This document shows positions 1-5,281 of a DNA stretch of 5,281 bases, one piece after another (within the stretch, counting starts at the first letter, position 1; each line of letters starts with the position of its first letter). The stretch lies in assembly GCA_004566265.1 (NCBI GenBank), contig SPLB01000117.1:1-5281 (forward strand), read 5' to 3'. Source of the stretch: Paracoccaceae bacterium. GTDB taxonomy: Bacteria; Pseudomonadota; Alphaproteobacteria; Rhodobacterales; Rhodobacteraceae. Made by a program: the position numbers and the translations under genes. The notes under the pieces are model-generated. The model did no database searches and had not been told where the DNA came from. It saw nothing but the letters and a program-made list of their open reading frames with translations.

Positions 1-953
1 GCACGGGCACCAACCGCGATTTTTACTCCGGTCTCACTGTACCATTTCGCTTCCCATATAACGGCGCGCGCACAACCGTAAACTATGCAGGCACAGCGAT
101 TATTTCTGAGGCGCTGTCCCTTGGCTTTGGTGCGGATTACTCGGATGAGGAATTCGACGATGAAGTCGATCAGGCAAGCCACATCGTTCGCGGGCTTTAC
201 GCCGAGGCGAATTGGACACCCAATGACCAACTGGATGTAGCCCTCACGGTGCGTCATGATGATCACTCGGTCTTTGGCGGCGAAACCACCGGGCGTGTTG
301 CTGCGGCCTACAACTGGCGGCCAGATGTGATACTGCGATTTGCCGCAGGCACTGGGTTTCGGACACCGTCCTTGTACGAACTGTTCTCGCCGCTCTACGG
401 CAACCGGGCGCTGCAACCGGAAACCAGCAAAAACACTGAGTTTGGGATTGAGAAGCGATTCCGAAGCAGTGATTTTGTTCGCGCCACCCTGTTTGAAACC
501 TCAATCACGGATCTAATCGACTTTAACTTTGGGGCGGGCGGATACGTTCAGTCGCCTGGCACGAGCCGTGTGAAAGGGGTTGAACTGTCTGGGGCCGTAC
601 AGCTTAGCAGTCGGATCAGCTTATCGGGGAATGCCACCTTTACGGACGGCACAGTTGCCTCCGGTGCGCGTCTCAACCGTGTGCCAGAAACCGACATCAC
701 GCTCAACCTCGATGCAGACGTCACCGACAAACTGCGTCTCGGCCTGTCGGCGCAGCATATTTCCAATATGCTGGATGGTGGCTCTCGCCTGCCGGATTAC
801 ACGGTTGCCAACCTGACAGCCAGCTATCAGCTCACGGATTCCGCCAAGGTCTATGTCCGCGTCGACAATCTGTTGGACGAAGAGTACCAAACTGTGCGCG
901 GCTACGGCACCTCAGACCGGGCGCTGTTCCTAGGCGTCCGGGCGTCCTTCTGA
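1..953 (+). CDS. btuB: TonB-dependent outer-membrane vitamin B12/corrinoid receptor, C-terminal half (5' truncated)
   Basis: This is the C-terminal 316 residues of a TonB-dependent receptor; the reading frame is open to the left edge (first full codon at 3). A GTG at 249 lies inside the barrel and is not the real start. The signal peptide, TonB box and plug domain are outside the window. What remains is beta-barrel: alternating polar/hydrophobic strands, the classic family stretch GFRTPSLYELFSP (about residues 118-130), followed by NRALQPETSKNTEFGIE. The C-terminal strand block is NLLDEEYQTVRGYGTSDR, with a terminal Phe as expected for Omp85/BAM-folded barrels. The NLxDxxYxTxxGYxTxxR ending resembles that of E. 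coli BtuB. The family moves corrinoids across the outer membrane using TonB/ExbB/ExbD energy. Immediate linkage to btuFCD and cbiZ supports B12 over siderophores as substrate. The family call is near certain; the substrate is inferred from context and the C-terminus. Confidence 0.87.
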   Translation, partial: TGTNRDFYSGLTVPFRFPYNGARTTVNYAGTAIISEALSLGFGADYSDEEFDDEVDQASHIVRGLYAEANWTPNDQLDVALTVRHDDHSVFGGETTGRVAAAYNWRPDVILRFAAGTGFRTPSLYELFSPLYGNRALQPETSKNTEFGIEKRFRSSDFVRATLFETSITDLIDFNFGAGGYVQSPGTSRVKGVELSGAVQLSSRISLSGNATFTDGTVASGARLNRVPETDITLNLDADVTDKLRLGLSAQHISNMLDGGSRLPDYTVANLTASYQLTDSAKVYVRVDNLLDEEYQTVRGYGTSDRALFLGVRASF

Positions 954-956
954 TTA

Positions 957-1808
957 ATGCGCTCCTGGCTCGGCATCGCATTTGCGTTGATTTACAGCGC
1001 GACATCCGGTTTTGCTGGGCCTTCTGCCAATGGGCCGTCTCGCGTGGTTTCTATGAACCTCTGCACGGATCAGCTGGCGATGATGCTGGCGGGCCCGGGC
1101 CAACTGGCATCGGTCTCTTACATTGCACGCGACAGGCGTGCCTCGGCTATGGCGCAAGACGCCATGGCCTATCCCATCAACCATGGTCGCGCCGAAGAGA
1201 TCTATCTGCTGAAACCAGATCTGGTGATTGCAGGAACGTTTTCGACCCGCGCGACCACGGATATGCTCAGGCGCTTTGGCGTTCCTGTTGCCGTGTTTGA
1301 GCCTGCTTATTCCCTGAACGACATATCCGACCGCATTGCGCAAATGGGCGCCGTGCTGGGTCAAGACGCGGCCGCAACTGCACTGATCGCTCTGTTCGAG
1401 ACCGAGATCGCAAATATTTCGGGTGTCGCAGGGCGCCCGCGCGCGGCGCTTTATGCGGCAAATGGCTATACCTCTGGGCAGCATTCTTTGGCCGGGCAAA
1501 TCCTTGAGGCGGCGGGATTTGCCAATATTGCGGCTGAATTGGGTTACAGCCACTCAGGCGTGTTGCCGCTCGAGCTGTTGGCAATGGCCGACCCGGATGT
1601 GGTGATTGCGACGCGCCCCTACGAGCGCCCCTCGCGCAGCGAAGAGATATTGGCTCACCCTGTGGTCAGCGCGCTCTCCCGGCACCCCGATACAGGCGAA
1701 ATGCGAGATGCGGATTGGGTCTGTGGCACGCCGCATGTTTTGAACGCGATCCAAAAGCTACGCCATCTGCACAGTGACACAACATCCCCAGAGGAGGGGT
1801 CGGAATGA
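957..1808 (+). CDS. btuF: periplasmic corrinoid-binding protein of the B12 ABC importer (BtuF-type)
   Basis: This 283-residue protein is a class III periplasmic binding protein (PeripBP/BtuF-FhuD type). It should bind cobalamin or cobinamide delivered by BtuB and dock on the BtuC2D2 importer. Residues 1-20 form a Sec signal peptide (short positive N-terminus, hydrophobic core from about residue 5, likely cleavage after GFA at 18-20). The mature start RVVSMNLCTDQLAMML (29-44) is typical of alphaproteobacterial members. PDLVIAG (87-93) and PDVVIAT (213-219) are the paired strands at the lobe edges, and WVCGTPH (254-260) lies near the C-terminus. The only cysteines are C36 and C256. No transmembrane segment or lipobox is seen, so it should be soluble. 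The ATG follows the btuB stop after 3 bases without a clear Shine-Dalgarno, suggesting translational coupling; later starts would remove the signal peptide. Haem or siderophore binding proteins are the alternative, but the neighbours argue for B12. Confidence 0.85.
   Translation: MRSWLGIAFALIYSATSGFAGPSANGPSRVVSMNLCTDQLAMMLAGPGQLASVSYIARDRRASAMAQDAMAYPINHGRAEEIYLLKPDLVIAGTFSTRATTDMLRRFGVPVAVFEPAYSLNDISDRIAQMGAVLGQDAAATALIALFETEIANISGVAGRPRAALYAANGYTSGQHSLAGQILEAAGFANIAAELGYSHSGVLPLELLAMADPDVVIATRPYERPSRSEEILAHPVVSALSRHPDTGEMRDADWVCGTPHVLNAIQKLRHLHSDTTSPEEGSE
1791..1797 (+). promoter_or_regulatory. strong ribosome binding site for the btuC-type permease gene
   Basis: GAGGAGG lies inside the last codons of the btuF-type gene, 7 bases before the ATG at 1805 and 10 before the second ATG at 1808. 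It supports initiation at this ATGATG pair and independent re-initiation of the permease gene. Confidence 0.7.
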
Positions 1809-2788
1809 TGCGGCTTATGGTGGTGCTGAGCGCTGCAGTCCTCGCATTGTTTGCGCTTTCTCTGACGCTTGGTCCGGCGCCAGTGTCTGCGGCCGAAAGC
1901 CTCGCGGCGCTGTTCTCGGATGATTATGGTCCGCTGACTTTGGTGATGCGCGAAATTCGCTTGCCGCGCAGCCTGCTTGCCATTCTGATCGGCGGCGGCC
2001 TTGGACTGGCAGGGGCGGCCATGCAGGGTTACCTGCGCAACCCCCTGGCAGAGCCCGGTTTGATCGGTGTCTCATCCTCTGCCGCGCTGGGGGCGGTGCT
2101 GGCAATCAATACTGGCGTTGCGACCGGTGTTGCGCTTGGCCTGCCGATTGCGGCCCTGTTGGGCGCGTTGATCGGCGTCGGGCTGGTGTTGCTGCTGGCG
2201 GGTCCGCAGGGCGGTTCCATCACGTTGATCCTTGCAGGCATTGCCATTTCGGCGATGGCCGGAGCGCTAACGTCCTTGGTGCTGAACCTGTCGCCGAACC
2301 CCTTTGCTGCAAATGAAATTGTATTTTGGATGATGGGGTCTTTGGCCGATCGCTCCATGCTGCATGTTTATTTGGTTTTACCGTTCGTGGCTGTTGGCGC
2401 GGTGATCTTGCTGCGGCTGGGGCGCGGACTTGATGCCCTGACGCTGGGCGAGGACGCGGCCCAAACCATGGGGGTGAACCTGCGACGCCTGCGCCTGATG
2501 CTGGTGTTTGGCACCGCTTCTGTTGTGGGGGGCGCAACCGCCGTGGCCGGGGCCATCGGGTTCATCGGCCTTGTTGTGCCCCATATTCTGCGCCCTTTTG
2601 TGCAGGGGCAACCCTCGCGTCTGTTGTGGGCCTCTGCTCTAGGCGGTGCCGTCATGTTGCAGTTGGCGGATATCGCGGTGCGCGTGATCTTACCGGCTCG
2701 CGATTTGAAATTGGGCGTCGTCACCGCGCTCGTCGGAGCACCGCTGTTCCTCCACCTGATTTACAAGACGCGAAAGGGCCAGTCATGA
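1805..2788 (+). CDS. btuC: inner-membrane permease of the B12 ABC importer (BtuC/FecCD family)
   Basis: This 327-residue polytopic protein belongs to the FecCD/BtuC permease family and has its usual length (about 320-350). As a homodimer with two ATPase subunits it should form the corrinoid channel in the cytoplasmic membrane. Visible landmarks are an N-terminal hydrophobic helix (about 5-23), the family hallmark REIRLPRSLLA (49-59), and GAAMQGYLRNPLAEPGLIGV (70-89). LGEDAAQTMGV (214-224) is the cytoplasmic coupling region that contacts the ATPase Q-loop area. AGAIGFIGLVVPHILR (248-263) and the final LKLGVVTALVGAPLFLHLI (301-319) complete the set. About ten hydrophobic segments fit the BtuC fold. 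It starts in a 4-base ATGA overlap with the btuF-type gene; the second Met (1808) is an equally possible start. Family membership alone does not separate B12 from iron-siderophore or haem transport; the cbiZ and receptor neighbours give the B12 assignment. Confidence 0.87.
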   Translation: MMRLMVVLSAAVLALFALSLTLGPAPVSAAESLAALFSDDYGPLTLVMREIRLPRSLLAILIGGGLGLAGAAMQGYLRNPLAEPGLIGVSSSAALGAVLAINTGVATGVALGLPIAALLGALIGVGLVLLLAGPQGGSITLILAGIAISAMAGALTSLVLNLSPNPFAANEIVFWMMGSLADRSMLHVYLVLPFVAVGAVILLRLGRGLDALTLGEDAAQTMGVNLRRLRLMLVFGTASVVGGATAVAGAIGFIGLVVPHILRPFVQGQPSRLLWASALGGAVMLQLADIAVRVILPARDLKLGVVTALVGAPLFLHLIYKTRKGQS

Positions 2789-3543
2789 GCATCCTTCGTG
2801 TCCGAACCCTGTCTGTAACGCGCCGGGCGCGCGCGGTTTTGCGCGATGTGTCTTTCGACGTGAGGCCGGGCGAGTTTGTTGGCCTCCTGGGGCCGAATGG
2901 AGCGGGTAAAACCAGCCTGATGCGCGCGGTCCTTGGGCTGATCCCTGCGGAAGGTCACAGTTCGCTCGCGGAGCTGACCGCGGTGGATCGGGCACGCGTG
3001 GTGGCCTGGATGCCGCAATCGCGTGAAATAGCCTGGCCGGTGCCCGTTGAACGGCTGGTTGCGCTGGGACGCCTGCCACATTTGCCAAACCGCGGACGTG
3101 TGCCGGCCAAAGATCAGGCGCTTGTCGACACTGCAATCACGCGCATGGGGCTTGACGCCTTTCGCGCTCGCGCGGCCTCTCGCCTGTCGGGTGGTGAACA
3201 AGCCCGCGCGCTGATCGCCCGTGCCCTGGCGCAGGACACGCCGCTGCTTATGGCCGATGAACCGGCGGCGGGGTTGGATCCTGCGCATCAGATTTCCACC
3301 ATGCAGGTGTTCGCCGATCTCGCGCGCGAGGGGCGGTCTGCGCTTGTGTCCCTGCACGATCTGAGCCTCGCCGCCCGTCACTGCACCCGGCTGATCCTTT
3401 TGGCCGAAGGCGGTATTCTCGCGGATGGTCCTCCGGCCGAGGTGCTGACACCGGAGCTGATGGCCCGCGCCTTCGGCATTTCGGTCTGGCACAAACATAC
3501 CGAACAGGGGCCGGTGTTCCAACCGCTTGAGGTGCTGTCATGA
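2785..3543 (+). CDS. btuD: ATP-binding subunit of the B12 ABC importer (BtuD-type)
   Basis: This 252-residue protein is a complete single-domain ABC ATPase that powers corrinoid import through the BtuC-type permease. All catalytic motifs are present: Walker A GPNGAGKT (36-43), Q-loop MPQ (76-78), ABC signature LSGGEQ (134-139), Walker B LLMADEP (154-160) with catalytic E159, D-loop GLDP (163-166), and H-loop H191 in SLHDLSL. WPVPVERLVALGR (84-96) after the Q-loop is typical of the FecE/BtuD/HmuV branch. The stretch between Walker A and Q-loop looks about five residues shorter than usual. The frame is open further upstream, but the ATG at 2785 fits the ABC domain start (SILRVRTLSV) and forms an ATGA overlap with the permease stop; a weak AAAGGG at 2773-2778 precedes it. 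The protein should sit on the cytoplasmic face of the membrane. Substrate identity comes from the operon and not from the ATPase itself. Confidence 0.87.
   Translation: MSILRVRTLSVTRRARAVLRDVSFDVRPGEFVGLLGPNGAGKTSLMRAVLGLIPAEGHSSLAELTAVDRARVVAWMPQSREIAWPVPVERLVALGRLPHLPNRGRVPAKDQALVDTAITRMGLDAFRARAASRLSGGEQARALIARALAQDTPLLMADEPAAGLDPAHQISTMQVFADLAREGRSALVSLHDLSLAARHCTRLILLAEGGILADGPPAEVLTPELMARAFGISVWHKHTEQGPVFQPLEVLS
3529..3534 (+). promoter_or_regulatory. ribosome binding site for cbiZ
   Basis: GAGGTG, within the last codons of the btuD-type gene, lies 5 bases before the cbiZ ATG at 3540. It supports the ATGA-overlap start. Confidence 0.5.
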
Positions 3544-4214
3544 CAGGTATCTCGTTAGCCCGCCCGTGGATCGAGTTTGACCTCGGTGAGACCATGCAAG
3601 TGCTCAGCTGGGCGATCAATCGCCCGGGGTTTGTCACCGCAAACCGGATCCTGTGGCGCGAGGTCCGCAACGCAGACCTCCCCCCCGATCTGGACGTGAC
3701 AGAGTGGTTGAATGCCGAGCTGACTGCACGAGGCGCACAGGATGCCGTGGCATTCCTGACGTCCCGCGATGTGCGCCACCATCATCAGGCGCAGGCCACA
3801 GTGGACGGCATAACCGCCCATGCCTTGGCCACTGTTGGCCTCTCCAATGCGGAACGCATCGGCCATCGCATTGACTATGACAATCGTGACTGGGGCACGA
3901 TAAATGTGGCCGTTGTCTTGTCTGAAGGCCTGGCGCAACCGGCGCTGATTGAAATGCTCAGCATCGCAGTACAGGCGCGCACCGCTGCCGTTATGGAGGC
4001 GGGCTTTATGCTGCCAACTGGCTCCGCTACCGGCACAGGAACGGACTGTCTGGCCGTGGCCGCCCCCGCGGGCGAACAAGCCTATGCCGGTCTTCATACG
4101 GCCATTGGCGAAGCGGTTGGCAAGGCCACCTATGACGCGGTGCGCAAGGGCGCAGAGGTCTGGAAACGGTCAAATTTACAAAGACAAAGGGAGGAATATC
4201 GTGCCGAAACTTGA
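3540..4214 (+). CDS. cbiZ: adenosylcobinamide amidohydrolase CbiZ
   Basis: This 224-residue protein matches the CbiZ family, which hydrolyses the amide bond between the corrin ring and the aminopropanol linker of adenosylcobinamide, giving adenosylcobyric acid for late cobalamin synthesis. In Rhodobacter sphaeroides CbiZ is known to act in remodelling of foreign cobamides such as pseudo-B12. Conserved-looking blocks are AFLTSRDVRHHH (71-82), ATVGLSNAERIG (97-108), GTINVAVVLSEGL (119-131), ALIEMLSIAVQARTAAVMEA (135-154), ATGTGTDCLAVAAP (163-176) and YAGLHTAIGEAVGKATYDAV (182-201). The GTGTD segment and the acidic/His residues are plausible active-site parts, but I cannot assign catalysis. There is no signal peptide or membrane segment, so it is cytoplasmic, where imported corrinoid arrives. 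It starts in an ATGA overlap with the ATPase gene, directly linking import with processing. The basic tail after residue 207 (WKRSNLQRQREEY) is encoded over the next gene's ribosome binding site. Confidence 0.9.
   Translation: MTGISLARPWIEFDLGETMQVLSWAINRPGFVTANRILWREVRNADLPPDLDVTEWLNAELTARGAQDAVAFLTSRDVRHHHQAQATVDGITAHALATVGLSNAERIGHRIDYDNRDWGTINVAVVLSEGLAQPALIEMLSIAVQARTAAVMEAGFMLPTGSATGTGTDCLAVAAPAGEQAYAGLHTAIGEAVGKATYDAVRKGAEVWKRSNLQRQREEYRAET
4187..4194 (+). promoter_or_regulatory. strong ribosome binding site that fixes the GTG start of the last gene
   Basis: AAGGGAGG lies 6 bases before GTG 4201, inside the end of cbiZ. The downstream frame is open for another 250 bases upstream, but those codons give a Pro/Arg/Ala-rich shadow of cbiZ, so this site decides the start. 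Confidence 0.75.
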
Positions 4215-5202
4215 TCAGGTTCTCAAAGCGGCGCTTACCCAGGACGCCTGCGGCTGGAATATGGGGTCCTTTGGTGCCATTGCGGAATTCCACCATGTGG
4301 AAGGGGATCCAGACCCAAAGGAAAAGCCGGGCCTCATGCAGGTCACAGACCGTGGCGGTGTGCGGATCGATACACTCGACGGCGTCCGCCCGGTGGCCTA
4401 CGAAACCCTCAGCCCACGCCCGCATCGCTGGACGCAGGCCGTGTCCTTGTGTTTGCCGCGCGACCAGGCGGCAATGAACCAGCGTCAGGTTCTGACCGCG
4501 CTTGGCCCGGACCACACGGCTCTCCGCGATGAGGACCGGGGGGACGAACTGTTTGATATGGGGTTGGGCCAGTATCAGGTCGATTTCTGCATTCGCACCA
4601 AAGACCCGAACTTGCTTGCAGTCCTGCACGAGAACGTCGGAAAATCGCTGTTTGATGCTGATAACCCGGCCATGGGGGCCATCTTGAAAGGCCACCCGCA
4701 CCGCGTTGCGCTGACGCGCCTGGGGCGCGTCGAGGTCTATCAGATGATCGGTGGTCCGGACACCGGCGGCAAGTCGCCGGAAGGTCCGCACACGCATGTT
4801 CTGCCGAAACTCCTGCGCGCGGAACGGACCCATTCGGCCAATACGCCTATCCCCGAGGGTTGGGTGCCCTGTTGTGGCGTCCACCCCCAGAACCCCGTTA
4901 TGACGCGAATGGGCGTGGACAGACCGTTTGATCAAGCGGCCTTTGACGCCTTTCAAGAGCTTCTGACCAGCTGGGGCGCTGAGTCCTATCTCGCGGGCAA
5001 ACTGTCTGTTTGGGCGCTGCTAAGGGCCGAAACGCCGGTGGATGAAGTGACAGAGCCCGCAACACGCGAAGGGCGTGCGGGCTGGCGCAATGGCATTCGC
5101 CAGTGGCGGGTTCAGCACGGCAGTTCTAATTTGCTCGAAAACTACGCGCAGGCCTTTGATCGCAGCGCCAATCAGACCGAGCCTGAAAATCCCGGTCACT
5201 AA
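4201..5202 (+). CDS. conserved-looking protein of unknown function, cbiZ-coupled
   Basis: This is a 333-residue protein whose function I do not recognise with confidence. It may belong to a DUF-type family seen in alphaproteobacteria (DUF6925 comes to mind, from memory only). It begins with GTG at 4201, behind a strong ribosome binding site and 14 bases inside cbiZ. No signal peptide or membrane helix is visible, so it is probably cytoplasmic. Landmarks are WNMGSFGAIAEFHH (19-32), GLGQYQVDFCIRT (121-133) and a Gly/Pro-rich block PEGPHTHVLPKLL (193-205), followed by EGWVPCCGVHPQNPV (219-233). His197, His199, Cys224, Cys225 and His228 could be ligands, but this is only suggestive. C84 and C130 are the other cysteines. 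The C-terminal part (243-322) looks helical, with a polar tail. Close coupling to cbiZ suggests a role linked to corrinoid handling, for instance as an accessory or regulatory protein, but no enzymatic motif proves this. Coding reality is well supported by length, start signal and composition. Confidence 0.75.
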   Translation: MPKLDQVLKAALTQDACGWNMGSFGAIAEFHHVEGDPDPKEKPGLMQVTDRGGVRIDTLDGVRPVAYETLSPRPHRWTQAVSLCLPRDQAAMNQRQVLTALGPDHTALRDEDRGDELFDMGLGQYQVDFCIRTKDPNLLAVLHENVGKSLFDADNPAMGAILKGHPHRVALTRLGRVEVYQMIGGPDTGGKSPEGPHTHVLPKLLRAERTHSANTPIPEGWVPCCGVHPQNPVMTRMGVDRPFDQAAFDAFQELLTSWGAESYLAGKLSVWALLRAETPVDEVTEPATREGRAGWRNGIRQWRVQHGSSNLLENYAQAFDRSANQTEPENPGH

Positions 5203-5281
5203 CCAAAGCCACTCAACCGTCATTCAGAAAACGGGGGTTTTGTTGCCGCCATGTCAGCGGAATGCTGATGTCGCTTGATCC

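Noticed and set aside
2626..2784. Upstream in-frame extension of the ABC ATPase (53 extra residues)
   Set aside because: It overlaps the permease's final helices in another frame, is Arg-rich and non-domain-like. The ATG at 2785 in an ATGA overlap fits the normal family start.
2761..3522. Long minus-strand open frame (253 residues) opposite the ATPase gene
   Set aside because: The plus strand encodes a complete ABC ATPase with all motifs; the antisense product has no recognisable domain.
3949..4200. Upstream in-frame extension of the last gene (84 extra residues)
   Set aside because: The extension is a Pro/Arg/Ala-rich shadow of cbiZ; the strong ribosome binding site at 4187-4194 points to GTG 4201.
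4027..4956. Long minus-strand open frame (309 residues) opposite cbiZ and the last gene
   Set aside because: It is antisense to two well-supported coding regions, and its Arg/His-rich composition is typical of shadow frames in GC-rich DNA.
5230..5243. AAAAC-GGGG-GTTTT inverted repeat after the last gene as a possible terminator
   Set aside because: The stem is only 5 bp and A/T-rich, with no GC-rich core; the T run is part of the stem. It is too weak to call a rho-independent terminator.
5254..5268. TCAGC-GGAAT-GCTGA hairpin near the right edge
   Set aside because: A 5-bp stem without a following T tract is expected by chance in sequence of this composition.
5213..5281. Minus-strand open stretch ending in TGA at 5215-5213, which could be the last 22 residues (ending NPRFLNDG) of a convergent gene entering from the right
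   Set aside because: It is only 22 codons, has no recognisable motif, and another minus-strand frame is open over nearly the same bases. It cannot be told from chance without sequence to the right.

Overview
The window looks like chromosomal DNA of an alphaproteobacterium, most likely of the Rhodobacterales (Rhodobacter/roseobacter type). The grounds are high GC with tightly packed ATGA-coupled genes, the style of the transport proteins, and a cbiZ gene beside a vitamin B12 transporter, as known from Rhodobacter sphaeroides. This placement is inferred from gene content and not proven.

The whole window is one plus-strand gene string for capturing and processing corrinoids (vitamin B12 and its precursors). 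From left to right it holds: the C-terminal half of an outer-membrane TonB-dependent receptor (BtuB type, 1-953, 5' end outside the window); a periplasmic corrinoid-binding protein (BtuF type, 957-1808); an inner-membrane permease (BtuC type, 1805-2788); an ABC ATPase (BtuD type, 2785-3543); adenosylcobinamide amidohydrolase CbiZ (3540-4214); and a 333-residue cytoplasmic protein of unknown function (4201-5202).

The genes are separated by 3 bases at one junction, overlap by 4 bases (ATGA) at three, and overlap by 14 bases at the last. A single transcript with coupled translation is therefore very likely. In the model, BtuB brings corrinoids across the outer membrane, BtuF hands them to BtuC2D2 for import, and CbiZ removes the aminopropanol/nucleotide-loop side of incoming cobinamides or foreign cobamides. 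This yields cobyric acid, which can re-enter the late B12 pathway (salvage and remodelling). The last gene is the unexplained member of the set and the best lead in the window.

No promoter, riboswitch, RNA gene, insertion sequence, repeat array or CRISPR is visible. A cobalamin riboswitch, if present, would lie upstream of the truncated btuB, outside the window. The last 79 bases (5203-5281) hold no feature I can support. They contain only a weak 5-bp inverted repeat and a short minus-strand open stretch.
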